Assembly (NCBI GenBank): GCA_900545545.1
Contig: UQZO01000004.1
Location: 62,001-126,000 of the forward strand
Source: an uncultured Subdoligranulum sp.
Lineage (GTDB): Bacteria; Bacillota; Clostridia; Oscillospirales; Ruminococcaceae
Direction of reading: 5' to 3'
Length of the DNA: 64,000 bases
The translations under genes and the position numbers were made by a program. The notes under the pieces are model-generated. The model was not told the origin of the DNA. It worked only from the letters and a program-made list of their open reading frames with translations, and did no database searches. This document shows, in pieces, positions 7,012-14,984 of this stretch. Positions within the stretch are counted from its first letter, which is position 1, and every line of letters starts with the position of its first letter.

Positions 7012-8010
7012 TCATGATTCGCGGGCGGTGTACTCCGGTACGATCCGGACTTCGCCGCTGCTCAGGGCAACGGTTGCGTTTTGTCCATCGGGCCGCACCA
7101 GCAGGCGGCATTCTTCATCAATGCCCAGCACGGTGGCTCGGTAGGCGTCGGCGTGGCCGGGGCGGACTTCCACCCGCCGTCCTGGCAGGGCCTGGCGGGT
7201 GCGGTACTCCGGCAGAACCGCGCGATAATGACTGCTGCGGTAGAGCGGCCAGAATTCATTGAGAAACGCGGCGGCCAGCCGGGCACGGGCACCCGGCGGC
7301 GGGGCAGTATCAAACAGGCTGCCGGCAATGCCCTGCAGTTCGGTGGGCCAGCCCTCCGGCGGCGGAACCAGGTTGAACCCGGGGCCTACAATGGCGTAGT
7401 CCAACAGGCCGGATTCCACATCCATGGCGGCTTCGGTCAGAATACCGCAGACCTTTTTACCGTCCTTCCACAGGTCGTTGACCCATTTGATTTGGATCGG
7501 TACGCCACACAGACTTTCGCAGGCGCGGGCAGCGGCCACAGCAGCCATCACGGTGAGAAAAACCGCCTGCCGGGCACCCAGTTCGGGGCGCAGCAACAGG
7601 CTCATGTACAGCCCGCCCGGCGGGGAGAAGAAACTGCGCCCGCTGCGTCCGCGCCCGGCGGATTGTGCCTGGGCGATCAGCACCAGCCCTTCGGGGGCAC
7701 CCTCAGCGGCACGGGTGCGCAGGGCGGCGTTGGTGCCGGGCAGACGGTCGTAGACCTCCACCCGCAGCGCTTTGGCAGCTTCGGGGGTCAACAGAGCGGT
7801 GACGGCATCGGCGTGGAGGATGTCGGCATCGGCCGGCAGGGCGTAGCCGCGGTTGGTCACTGCCTGGATGGGTACCCCATCAGCCCGCAGGGCGGCCACC
7901 GCTTTCCAGACGGCGGTGCGGCTGACGCCCAGCTGCTGCGCCAGCTCCTGCCCGGAACAATACCGGCCGCGGGCTTTTTCCAGCACGGCCAGAACTTGTT
8001 GCTTGACCAA
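7012..8010 (-). CDS. birA: Bifunctional biotin-protein ligase / biotin operon repressor
   Basis: About 332 residues. Residues 1-60 form a winged helix (QELAQQLGVSRTAVWKAVAALRADG in outline: LGVSRTAVWKA) for DNA binding. Residues 75-270 are the ligase domain with LPGTNAAL, the biotinyl-AMP loop AGRGRSGRSF, GGLYMSLLLRP, and IKWVNDLWKDGKKVCGIL, which holds the catalytic Lys region. The C-terminal SH3-like domain (about 275-332) includes YRATVLGIDEECRLLV. It activates biotin and attaches it to carboxylases, and with its helix-turn-helix represses biotin genes. The start is inferred at TTG 8010 behind AGAGAGGT; GTG codons at 8019 and 8031 are alternatives. No classical BirA palindrome was recognised in the promoter. 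Confidence 0.92.
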   Translation of the reverse strand: MVKQQVLAVLEKARGRYCSGQELAQQLGVSRTAVWKAVAALRADGVPIQAVTNRGYALPADADILHADAVTALLTPEAAKALRVEVYDRLPGTNAALRTRAAEGAPEGLVLIAQAQSAGRGRSGRSFFSPPGGLYMSLLLRPELGARQAVFLTVMAAVAAARACESLCGVPIQIKWVNDLWKDGKKVCGILTEAAMDVESGLLDYAIVGPGFNLVPPPEGWPTELQGIAGSLFDTAPPPGARARLAAAFLNEFWPLYRSSHYRAVLPEYRTRQALPGRRVEVRPGHADAYRATVLGIDEECRLLVRPDGQNATVALSSGEVRIVPEYTARES

Positions 8011-8040
8011 CGGTAACACCTCTCTTAACACTGCCTTTCC

Positions 8041-8070
8041 AGTATAGCGGGGGCTTTGCGGCAATGTCAA
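8041..8070 (-). promoter_or_regulatory. Promoter of birA-bioY
   Basis: On the minus strand, a perfect TTGACA (8065-8070), 18-bp spacer and TATACT (8041-8046), about 30 bases before the birA start. Confidence 0.85.
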
Positions 8071-8103
8071 CGCAAATCCGGTTTTGGGGTTGACAATCGG
8101 AAC

Positions 8104-8138
8104 AAAAAAAGAAGAGATCCGCGGATGCGGACCTCTTC
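8104..8138 (-). terminator. Rho-independent terminator after kdgK
   Basis: On the minus strand, GAAGAGGTCCGC-ATCC-GCGGATCTCTTC is followed by seven T residues. Confidence 0.9.
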
Positions 8139-8161
8139 GGGAAAAAGCAATGGAGGAAATA

Positions 8162-9187
8162 TCAGCGCTGGATACGGCCGGAACCGTCGCCACCGGCGAG
8201 CTTCTCGACCTCGGAAACGGTGACCATGTTGTAGTCCCCTTCGATGGAGTGCTTCAGGGCAGAAGCAGCCACGGCGAACTCAACGGCATCCTGGGTGCTC
8301 TTGCCGGACAGCAGAGCGTAGATCAGGCCGCCGCCAAAGCTGTCACCGCCGCCAACGCGGTCGATGATGTGCAGGTCGTACTTCTTGCTGAAGCAGTACT
8401 CGTTGGAAGCAACGTCGTAGAGCATGGCGCTCCAGCCGTTGTCGAAAGCGGAGTGGCTCTCACGCAGGGTGATGGCAACCTTCTCGAAACCGAACTTGTC
8501 GGCAAGCTGCTTGGCAACGCTCTTGTAGCCTTCGCGGTTGATCTCACCGGCGTAGATGTCGGTAGCCTCGGCCTCGATGCCGAAGACGTCCTTGGCATCC
8601 TCCTCGTTGGAGATGCAGACGTCCACGTACTGGCACAGGTCGGTCATGGCAGCGCGGGCCTCTTCACGGGTCCACAGCTTGCCGCGGTAGTTCAGGTCGC
8701 AGCTGATCTTGACGCCATGGGCCTTGGCAGCCTTGCAGGCTTCGCGGCAGATGTCCACGACGTTGGCGCCCAGGGCCGGGGTGATGCCGGTGAAGTGGAA
8801 CCAATCCACGCCCTCGAAGATGGCATCCCAGTCGAAGTCAGCGGTGGAAGCTTCCTGGATGGCGGAGTGGGCACGGTCGTAGATGCAGACAGAGCCGCGC
8901 TGAGAAGCGCCCTTCTCGTTGAAGTAGATGCCCACACGGTCACCGCCGCGGGTGATCTTGGTGGTGTCGACGCCATAGCGGCGCAGGCTGTTGACAGCGG
9001 CCTGACCGATGGCATGAGCGGGCAGCTTGGTCACGAAGACGGCGTCAGCGCCGTAGTTGGCCAGAGAAACGGCAACGTTGGCCTCGCCGCCGCCGAAGCT
9101 GAACTCGAGGTGGTCAGCCTGGACAAAGCGCTCGTAGTTGTACGGCTGAAGACGGATCATCAGTTCGCCAAAAGTAACGACTTTCAT
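8162..9187 (-). CDS. kdgK: 2-keto-3-deoxygluconate kinase (PfkB family)
   Basis: A 341-residue PfkB/ribokinase-fold sugar kinase, expected to phosphorylate 2-keto-3-deoxygluconate to KDPG in uronate catabolism. Seen: the N-terminal VVTFGELMIRLQP, the PfkB signature 1 region FSFGGGEANVAVSLANYG, a conserved DLNYR strand (residues around 165) and the C-terminal PfkB signature with the catalytic base in VGGGDSFGGG (Asp282). The assignment to KdgK rather than a fructokinase comes from the FGELMIRLxP opening and from the adjacent KDPG aldolase. It is the second gene of a two-gene operon, 67 bases after the aldolase, with its own AAGGAGTCTC site, and ends in a strong terminator. Confidence 0.92.
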   Translation of the reverse strand: MKVVTFGELMIRLQPYNYERFVQADHLEFSFGGGEANVAVSLANYGADAVFVTKLPAHAIGQAAVNSLRRYGVDTTKITRGGDRVGIYFNEKGASQRGSVCIYDRAHSAIQEASTADFDWDAIFEGVDWFHFTGITPALGANVVDICREACKAAKAHGVKISCDLNYRGKLWTREEARAAMTDLCQYVDVCISNEEDAKDVFGIEAEATDIYAGEINREGYKSVAKQLADKFGFEKVAITLRESHSAFDNGWSAMLYDVASNEYCFSKKYDLHIIDRVGGGDSFGGGLIYALLSGKSTQDAVEFAVAASALKHSIEGDYNMVTVSEVEKLAGGDGSGRIQR

Positions 9188-9254
9188 GAGGAGACTCCTT
9201 TTTTCTATTTATATGGTTATTTTATGCAAAACACGTTTGGAGGAGGGGGCGCTA

Positions 9255-10220
9255 TCAGCGCTGGACCAGATGGATCGCGAAGCCGGCGATTTCGTCCGCC
9301 ATGTAGATGGCAGTGGCCTTGCCGTCCTTGCCGACCTTCTTGCTGTCCATATCGAACTTGACGCCGCGCAGGCCCAGGTGATAGATGGCGCGGTCGACGC
9401 TGTTGGTCAGGATGGCGATGTGACCATGGGTGCCGCGGCCCGGCTGCTTCATGATCTCGAATTCCTTCTTGCCAACGAAGATGCTGCTGTTGCCCGGTTT
9501 GACAGCCATGCTCAGCAGGTTGCCGATCATCTCGGCGGTCTTGGCGGCTTCGGCCTCGTCGGCGCAGTTGATGCCGATGTGGCCCAGCTCCAGGCCCAGC
9601 ATGGTGTCCACGGCCTCACGGCACATGGCGGTGATTTCGTCCCAGGCACCGGCCTTGATCTTGTCGCTCTTGCACATCCAGGTGCCGCCCACGGCGAAGA
9701 TCTGGTCGTAGGCCAGGTACTCGTTGACGTTCTTGGCGTTGATGCCGCCGGTGCACATCCACTTGCAGTTCTTCAGGGCGCCGCCGATGTTCTTGAGCAT
9801 GGCAACACCGCCGTTGGCCTCGGCCGGGAAGAACTTGATGGCCTCGCAGCCCAGGTTCATGGCCTGCTGCATCTCACCGGCGCTGCAGGTGCCGGGCATC
9901 ATCAGGCCGCCTTTATCAAAGACGTACTTGGTGACGTTGGGGTCAAAGCCCGGGGAGACGATGAAAGAGGCACCGGCAGCCATGGCGCGGTCGGCCTGAT
10001 CGGTGGTCAGGACGGTACCGGCGCCCAGCAGCATGTCGGGCAGCTCCTCATGGATCTTCTTGATGCACTCTTCCGCACAAGCGGTACGGAAGGTGACCTC
10101 AGCGGCGGGCAGGCCGCCGGCCATCAGGGCCTTGCACAGGGGCAGGGCCTCGTCCACGCTGTTGAAGGCAATGACCGGGATAATGCCGATCTCGTACACA
10201 CGCTGTACAACAGAATTCAT
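9255..10220 (-). CDS. eda: KDPG/KHG aldolase fused to a C-terminal VOC (glyoxalase-fold) domain
   Basis: 321 residues, about 110 longer than a plain KDPG aldolase. Residues 1-212 are the class I aldolase: IGIIPVIAFN, AEVTFRT with Glu41 and Arg45, GAGTVLTTDQA, and CEAIKFFPAE with the Schiff-base Lys129 (equivalents of E45, R49 and K133 in E. coli). Residues about 220-321 form a VOC-type domain: LELGHIGINC start, THGHIAILTNSVDRAIYHLGLRG, and a final EIAGFAIHLVQ strand. The aldolase cleaves KDPG to pyruvate and glyceraldehyde 3-phosphate. The VOC part has no assigned role and may help bind or process the substrate. First gene of the operon with kdgK, under the promoter at 10298-10326 and probably under the divergent IclR regulator. 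Confidence 0.92.
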   Translation of the reverse strand: MNSVVQRVYEIGIIPVIAFNSVDEALPLCKALMAGGLPAAEVTFRTACAEECIKKIHEELPDMLLGAGTVLTTDQADRAMAAGASFIVSPGFDPNVTKYVFDKGGLMMPGTCSAGEMQQAMNLGCEAIKFFPAEANGGVAMLKNIGGALKNCKWMCTGGINAKNVNEYLAYDQIFAVGGTWMCKSDKIKAGAWDEITAMCREAVDTMLGLELGHIGINCADEAEAAKTAEMIGNLLSMAVKPGNSSIFVGKKEFEIMKQPGRGTHGHIAILTNSVDRAIYHLGLRGVKFDMDSKKVGKDGKATAIYMADEIAGFAIHLVQR

Positions 10221-10297
10221 AGCAATTCTCCTTCACTGGTTCGTGCGCTGTGCCGCCGGTGGACCCGGCGCGTCCTTTCGCGCACTGGTTTACTATA

Positions 10298-10326
10298 ATT
10301 ATATCGGGCGGTGCGGCCCCCGTCAA
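10298..10326 (-). promoter_or_regulatory. Promoter of the KDPG aldolase-kdgK operon
   Basis: On the minus strand, TTGACG (10321-10326), 17-bp spacer and TATAAT (10298-10303). Confidence 0.82.
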
Positions 10327-10400
10327 TCGGGCAAAATATACAGTGATATGCGCTTATTTTTTGGTGCAAAGCCCACAAATTCCACCATTCGGCATGGGGG

Positions 10401-10429
10401 TTGCAAATTGGAGCGTTCCTTGTTATAAT
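10401..10429 (+). promoter_or_regulatory. Promoter of the IclR-family regulator gene
   Basis: TTGCAA (10401-10406), 17-bp spacer and TATAAT (10424-10429). It is followed three bases later by a palindrome (10432-10446), which suggests autoregulation. Confidence 0.8.
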
Positions 10430-10431
10430 CG

Positions 10432-10446
10432 TTCCATAATGTGGAA
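10432..10446. promoter_or_regulatory. Candidate IclR-type operator palindrome
   Basis: TTCCA-TAATG-TGGAA is a perfect 5+5 inverted repeat just downstream of the regulator's -10 box. A related half-site (ATTCCACC) lies near 10379 between the two divergent promoters. Assignment to the neighbouring IclR protein is inference from position. Confidence 0.5.
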
Positions 10447-10517
10447 TGATGGGCGAAAAAGCACCGAAAACAAGAAAATGTGAATAAATTGTTAAATTTT
10501 GGGAAAGAGGCGGTTTT

Positions 10518-11303
10518 GTGGCGGAAAAAGGCGGCGTACAAAGTGTGGAGCGCATTTTTGCGCTGATTGAGCTGCTGGCAGCGCACCCCACAGGGGCCAG
10601 TTTGCAGCGGCTGGCCCAGGGCACTGACCTGGCCAAGAGCACGGTGCACCGGCTGCTGGCCAGCCTGGTGGGGCTGGGCTATGTGGCCCAGGACGAAGCG
10701 ACGGGCCGGTACCGGCTGACGCTGAAAATGTTTGAGCTGTCCAGCGGCATTGTCAATAGTATGGACATTATGGGGGTAGCTAAAGCACATCTGGAACGAT
10801 TGGCCCAGCGCACCGGCGAAGCGGTGCATCTGGTCATCCGGGACGGGCAGGACATCGTTTACATCTATAAGACGGAGAACGGCCCCATGCGGATGTCCAG
10901 CCGGGTGGGCCTGCGCAGCCCGCTGTATTGTACGGGGGTGGGCAAAGCCATTCTGGCTACATTGCCGCCCCAGGAGGTGGAAACGGTCTGGACCAATACC
11001 CACCCCCAGAAGCTCACCGAGCGCACGGTGGCGGATCTGCCCCATCTGCAGGCCCAGCTGGCGGAGGTACGTGCCAACGGCTACGCCATCGACGATGAGG
11101 AAAACGAGCTGGGGGTACGGTGCGTGGCGGTGGCCATTCCCGGCCCCGATGGCCGGGCCGACAGTGCCTTCTCCATCAGCGGCCTGACCCCGTATATGAC
11201 GCCGGAGCGCATCCGCCGGATCGCCGCCATGGCGCTGGACTCCCGTACCGACATTCTGGCCGACCTGGGCATCGCCCAGCGCAACGCGGCCCGCGAAGAA
11301 TAA
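10518..11303 (+). CDS. IclR family transcriptional regulator (KdgR-like)
   Basis: A 261-residue IclR-family regulator. Residues 5-65 form the winged helix-turn-helix (VERIFALIELLAAHP, LAKSTVHRLLASLVGLGYV). The effector-binding domain from about 75 to 250 includes SSRVGLRSPLYCTGVGKAILA, the hallmark CTGxGKAxLA, and DDEENELGVRCVAVPI-like residues near 195-210 (here GVRCVAVAIPGPDG). It is divergent from the KDPG aldolase-kdgK operon, so it probably senses a uronate-derived metabolite such as KDG and controls that operon and itself. GTG at 10518 is chosen because AAAGAGG lies upstream. It ends in a bidirectional terminator. Confidence 0.92.
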   Translation: MAEKGGVQSVERIFALIELLAAHPTGASLQRLAQGTDLAKSTVHRLLASLVGLGYVAQDEATGRYRLTLKMFELSSGIVNSMDIMGVAKAHLERLAQRTGEAVHLVIRDGQDIVYIYKTENGPMRMSSRVGLRSPLYCTGVGKAILATLPPQEVETVWTNTHPQKLTERTVADLPHLQAQLAEVRANGYAIDDEENELGVRCVAVAIPGPDGRADSAFSISGLTPYMTPERIRRIAAMALDSRTDILADLGIAQRNAAREE

Positions 11304-11305
11304 GA

Positions 11306-11338
11306 AACAGGCTTCCCCTGCGCGGGGAAGCCTGTTTT
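11306..11338 (+). terminator. Terminator between the IclR gene and the AlgX-like gene
   Basis: ACAGGCTTCCCC and GGGGAAGCCTGT form a 12-bp stem followed by TTTTG. The gene on the opposite strand ends within two bases, so it may serve both. Confidence 0.88.
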
Positions 11339-11339
11339 G

Positions 11340-12410
11340 TTACGGGGTATAAAAATTGGAAAGGATCGAGAGCATGGTGTCCAGGCTGCGCTCGTTGAAT
11401 TCCAGGATCAGGATATCGCAGCCCGGCTGCTCGGCAATGGCCGGGTCAAAGGTATCAATGTGCTCCCGCCAGCAGCCCTGAAAACGTGCTTCCAGATAGG
11501 GCATGTAATACTCACTGAAGGAGTCGCCGATCACCCGCACGATGCGGTCGTCTTTCTCAAACAGGGTATCGTAGCCGGGCACCTGATAGGTTTCTTCGGG
11601 GGGCAGCACGGCATACAGGGCGGCTACGTTGGCCATGTCGCCGGTGGTGGTGCCGCTGACCTCCACGGGGTATTCTTCCGGGGCCAGCGTGGGCATGCCC
11701 AGCGCCTCAAAAATGCCGTCCAGCCCGATCAGTGCGCCCACCGCGTTCCAGTGGGTGTCGGTTTTGTAGTACAGCAGCCGGTCGGGGTTCAGTTTCGCCT
11801 GGCTGCGCAGTGTTTCGTAGCGCCATATTACCGGCACCGTGGTGTGGGATTGCAGGTAGGCCGCCATCCGGTCGGTACGGTTTTCCTCATTCACAATGGG
11901 GTAGCCGTCGGGCATGTATTCCCGGTAGATGCGGTCCTTGCTGGGGGTCAGGTCCAGTACCAGCGTGCAGCCGTTCTCAGCCAGGTCATCGTTGAAGATC
12001 TGCAGCGCGGCGCTGGCGTGGGCCAACGTTTCGTCGCTGTCGACAACTTCGGTCAATCCCTGGTAGTTGGCCACCGGCTGGGCCGCTGTGGGGCCATCCT
12101 TGTAGAACAGCCAGCCGTCCTTGCCCGGCAATACCTGGTCGCTCTGGCTGGTGCCGAACAGCTTGTAGTCCAGCCCGGCGTTGAGCAGAACAAACTGGTA
12201 CCGGAACGGGGAGTTGTCCACAAAGAAGTTGTCCAGGTTCTTGCTCAGTTCCCGCATCGGGCTTTGCAGCACCTGGGGCAGGCCGGTCATCAGGCGGTTC
12301 TCATGGCTGTCCATCGAAAGCTGCTTGGAAAAAATGTTGAACACGGCAAAGGAAAGCCCCAGTACCGCACAGAAGATGGCAATAAAAATCTTTTGGGCTG
12401 TTTTCTTCAC
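11340..12410 (-). CDS. AlgX/AlgJ-like SGNH-fold protein, probable polysaccharide O-acetylation partner
   Basis: 356 residues. An N-terminal signal anchor (about residues 7-27) places the rest outside the cell. Seen: an N-terminal stretch DSHENRLMTGLP typical of AlgX/AlgJ/DHHW proteins, DNFFVDNSPFR, GKDGWLFYKDG, then the paired catalytic motifs TDTHWN (residues 217-222) and GDSFS (295-299), which supply the Asp/His and Ser of the SGNH acetyltransferase site. Such proteins take acetyl delivered across the membrane by an MBOAT protein and put it on a secreted polysaccharide; the MBOAT gene lies 12 bases upstream in the same operon. Acceptor polymer unknown; no glycan synthase is encoded next to it. 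Confidence 0.85.
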   Translation of the reverse strand: MKKTAQKIFIAIFCAVLGLSFAVFNIFSKQLSMDSHENRLMTGLPQVLQSPMRELSKNLDNFFVDNSPFRYQFVLLNAGLDYKLFGTSQSDQVLPGKDGWLFYKDGPTAAQPVANYQGLTEVVDSDETLAHASAALQIFNDDLAENGCTLVLDLTPSKDRIYREYMPDGYPIVNEENRTDRMAAYLQSHTTVPVIWRYETLRSQAKLNPDRLLYYKTDTHWNAVGALIGLDGIFEALGMPTLAPEEYPVEVSGTTTGDMANVAALYAVLPPEETYQVPGYDTLFEKDDRIVRVIGDSFSEYYMPYLEARFQGCWREHIDTFDPAIAEQPGCDILILEFNERSLDTMLSILSNFYTP

Positions 12411-12422
12411 GGGGTTCCCTCC

Positions 12423-13832
12423 TTAGAACTGGAAATAGATGAAGGCGCTGTAGGTGCCGGCCGTTACCCGCATCAGCCCGAAGAACAGCAGCACCAGCAG
12501 GAACACCATCATGGGGATGCCGGGGGCTTTTTTGGTGTAGAGGGCTTCCTTCAGCCGGGGGAAAAGCGCCTGCACGGGGCCGCACAGCAGGATAGCGGCA
12601 GCCAGAATCAGCAGCAGCTTGGTATCGGCAAAGGCCGCCAGCGTGTAGCCGGGGTCACCATCCTGCCAGTGGAAAATCCCTGACCAGGTGTCCAGACCCT
12701 GTGCCAGACCCGGTGCGCCGAAGATGACCAGCGTCAGCCACAGTACCGCAACAGTATAGAGGTGGCGGAGCAGGGCCGGCAGTTTTTCCAGCAGACGGCG
12801 CAGGCCCACACGTTCCAGGCAGAGCAGCAGGCCGTGCAGCAGGCCAAAGGCCACATACTGCCACGCAGCGCCGTGCCACAGGCCGGTCAGGATAAAAACG
12901 ATCATCAGGTTGCGGCAGGTGCAGGCCAGGCTGCAGCGGCTGCCGCCCAGGGGAATGTAGAGGTAATCCCGGAACCAGCTGGAAAGAGAGATGTGCCAGC
13001 GGCGCCAGTATTCGCCCACGCTCTGGGAAAGGTAGGGGTAATCGAAGTTTTCCGGCAGGTCCAGCCCGAAAAAGCTGCCGATGCCGATGGCCATATCGCT
13101 GTAGCCGGAAAAGTCAAAATACAGCTGCATCATGTAAGCCAGATACCCCAGCACCAGGTAGGGGGCAGGCACGGTGGACGCGGGCACAGATGCCACCCGC
13201 TGGTAGATGAGCGCCAGCTGGTCGGCGATCAGGGCCTTTTTGGAGAGGCCGAAAATAAAGCGCTTGATGCCATAGCAGAAGCGGTCAACGGTAACCCGGC
13301 GGGCTTCCCCGCGGGGGTCCAGCATGGGGCATTGCTGGCCGTACCGCACAATAGGGCCGGAAGGCCCATGCCCGAAGAAGGCAAGGAACACAAAGAACCG
13401 CAGCGGGCTGCAGGCCGGTTTTACCCGCCCGGCGGCTACGTCCACACAGTAGCCGATGGCGGTGAACACATAGAAGCTGATGCCCAGGGGCAGCGCAGGG
13501 GAGAGCACCGGCAGCAGATCGGGGACCAGCCGGTTGACGGTCTCGGCGGCAAAGCCAGCGTATTTAAAAAGGCCCAGCACACCCAGGTCGGCAAGAATCA
13601 GCAGCGTCAGCAGCACCTTTTTGGCGGCAAGGCGATCCAACAGCAGCCCGCCCAGCCAGTTCAGGGCCGCCAGCCCGACCAAAATCGCCGCACCCCGCAG
13701 CCCGGACCAGGCAAAGAACACCAGGCTGAACAGGCACAGCACGGCATTGCGTGCAAACCTGGGCAGCAGGTAATAGACGGCCAGCGCCAGCGGCAGAAAG
13801 ACAAACAAAAATTGTACCGAGGAAAATGCCAT
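12423..13832 (-). CDS. MBOAT family O-acyltransferase (AlgI/DltB-like)
   Basis: About 469 residues with roughly ten membrane segments. Seen: the N-terminal FSSVQFLFVFLPLALAVYYL pattern of AlgI-type MBOAT proteins, an amphipathic SGPIVRYGQQ region, DFSGYSDMAIGIGSFFGL, FDYPYLSQSVGEYWRRWHISLSSWFRDYLYIPLGG (recognised by its WRRWHISL and YIPLGG blocks) and LTGLWHGAAWQYVAFGLLHG with the catalytic His. It moves an acyl group, usually acetyl, across the membrane to the partner AlgX-like protein. ATG 13832 fits family length better than ATG 13847. The promoter at 13876-13904 drives both genes. Confidence 0.93.
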   Translation of the reverse strand: MAFSSVQFLFVFLPLALAVYYLLPRFARNAVLCLFSLVFFAWSGLRGAAILVGLAALNWLGGLLLDRLAAKKVLLTLLILADLGVLGLFKYAGFAAETVNRLVPDLLPVLSPALPLGISFYVFTAIGYCVDVAAGRVKPACSPLRFFVFLAFFGHGPSGPIVRYGQQCPMLDPRGEARRVTVDRFCYGIKRFIFGLSKKALIADQLALIYQRVASVPASTVPAPYLVLGYLAYMMQLYFDFSGYSDMAIGIGSFFGLDLPENFDYPYLSQSVGEYWRRWHISLSSWFRDYLYIPLGGSRCSLACTCRNLMIVFILTGLWHGAAWQYVAFGLLHGLLLCLERVGLRRLLEKLPALLRHLYTVAVLWLTLVIFGAPGLAQGLDTWSGIFHWQDGDPGYTLAAFADTKLLLILAAAILLCGPVQALFPRLKEALYTKKAPGIPMMVFLLVLLFFGLMRVTAGTYSAFIYFQF

Positions 13833-13875
13833 ACGGTTGTCCTGCATCTTTCATAAAAATTTTACATCTGATTTC

Positions 13876-13904
13876 ATTATACGGCGTTATACAGGATTCG
13901 GCAA
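13876..13904 (-). promoter_or_regulatory. Promoter of the MBOAT/AlgX-like operon
   Basis: On the minus strand, TTGCCG (13899-13904), 17-bp spacer and a perfect TATAAT (13876-13881). Confidence 0.78.
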
Positions 13905-13970
13905 GGCGGAATTCGACAGAATCAGGCATTTTTTTCCCGGCGTACCGCGGCGGGCTGCGGCCCCGGACCA

Positions 13971-13999
13971 TGGACAACCAACGGAAAAGCGTTTATAAT
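13971..13999 (+). promoter_or_regulatory. Promoter of the GT8-like/esterase/acyltransferase operon
   Basis: TGGACA (13971-13976), 17-bp spacer and TATAAT (13994-13999), followed by AAGGAGAC before the ATG at 14031. Confidence 0.8.
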
Positions 14000-14030
14000 A
14001 TAGGTATCTATAAGGAAAAGGAGACCCACG

Positions 14031-14966
14031 ATGGAAAACCTGATCTTCGGCGCGTTTGCCACGCTGGAGGGCTACCGCGAAGGCGATGCCGCCAACCTGG
14101 GCCGCGCTGTTTATGACCGCTGCACGGTGGTGGCACTGTGCAGCGCCAAGGCCCAGAACCCGGCCTGCACCGTGGCGCTGGTCACCAATGCGCCGCCGCC
14201 CCAGCCCTTTTTGGGGCAGCTGCAGGCCGCCGGGGTGGAAATCTGGGATTGCCCTTTTACAACCTACCGTGTACCGGCCGATACCAACTGGGCGCTGGCC
14301 TATTACAAGCTCTGCGCCATGGACTGGGTGCTGGCCCACCGGGACTTTGCCCGGGCGGCCATGCTGGACCTGGATACCTACACCCAGTATCCGCTGGATG
14401 ACCTCTGGCGGGAGGCCGACGAGGCCGTGCTGCTCTATCAGGTCCCCCACGCAGCCAGCCAGGGGATGGCACAGGCCATCTCGCATATCTATGATGCGGT
14501 GTACCCCGAAGGGGCGCCTCATGTGCTCACCCATTTCGGCGGGGAGCTGGTGGCGGGCAGCAAGGCACGCCTGCAAAACTTTTTGCCCTATTGCCGCCGG
14601 TATTTTGAGACCCTGCAAACGGCGGGTATCACCCCCAAAGAAGGGGATGAGGCGATCTGGTGCGCGGCGGCTTACCAAAGCCTGCAGGCCGGGCAGCCGG
14701 TGCGCGCCGCCAACGCCTATATTTTCCGTTACTGGCTGGGCGGGCGGTTCTATTATGTGTCCACCAACTATGTGCTGGACCCTGTGTGCATCCTGCACCT
14801 GCCCGGCGCCGCCAAGGACCGCCAGCTCAAACTGCTCTACAAAAGCTATACAAAGGCCGGGCGCTTTCCCCCGGCGGCCAAGGTGCACCGCCTGTGCTGC
14901 CTGCCGGCAGCCCGTCCGCCGCTGCTGGCCACGCTGTGGGTGCGCCTGCGGGCAAAACTTGGATAA
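14031..14966 (+). CDS. Glycosyltransferase-like protein, GT8 (glycogenin/galactinol synthase-like) fold
   Basis: A 311-residue soluble protein with the layout of GT8-type retaining glycosyltransferases: an N-terminal strand, a nucleotide-binding segment CTVALVTNAPPP, a WALAYYKLCAMDWVL helix and a DxD-like MLDLDTYTQYP (Asp113, Asp115) for metal and nucleotide-sugar binding. A later FGGELVAGSKA segment and EGDEAIWCAAAYQ resemble GT8 acceptor-side elements. The usual N-terminal motif is weak, so this is a distant member and the donor and acceptor are unknown. It is the first gene of a four-gene operon; the esterase starts 18 bases later. Possible roles include modification of a small molecule or lipid made with the following acyl-transfer enzymes. 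Confidence 0.65.
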   Translation: MENLIFGAFATLEGYREGDAANLGRAVYDRCTVVALCSAKAQNPACTVALVTNAPPPQPFLGQLQAAGVEIWDCPFTTYRVPADTNWALAYYKLCAMDWVLAHRDFARAAMLDLDTYTQYPLDDLWREADEAVLLYQVPHAASQGMAQAISHIYDAVYPEGAPHVLTHFGGELVAGSKARLQNFLPYCRRYFETLQTAGITPKEGDEAIWCAAAYQSLQAGQPVRAANAYIFRYWLGGRFYYVSTNYVLDPVCILHLPGAAKDRQLKLLYKSYTKAGRFPPAAKVHRLCCLPAARPPLLATLWVRLRAKLG

Positions 14967-14984
14967 CAGCAAAAAGGAGACACT

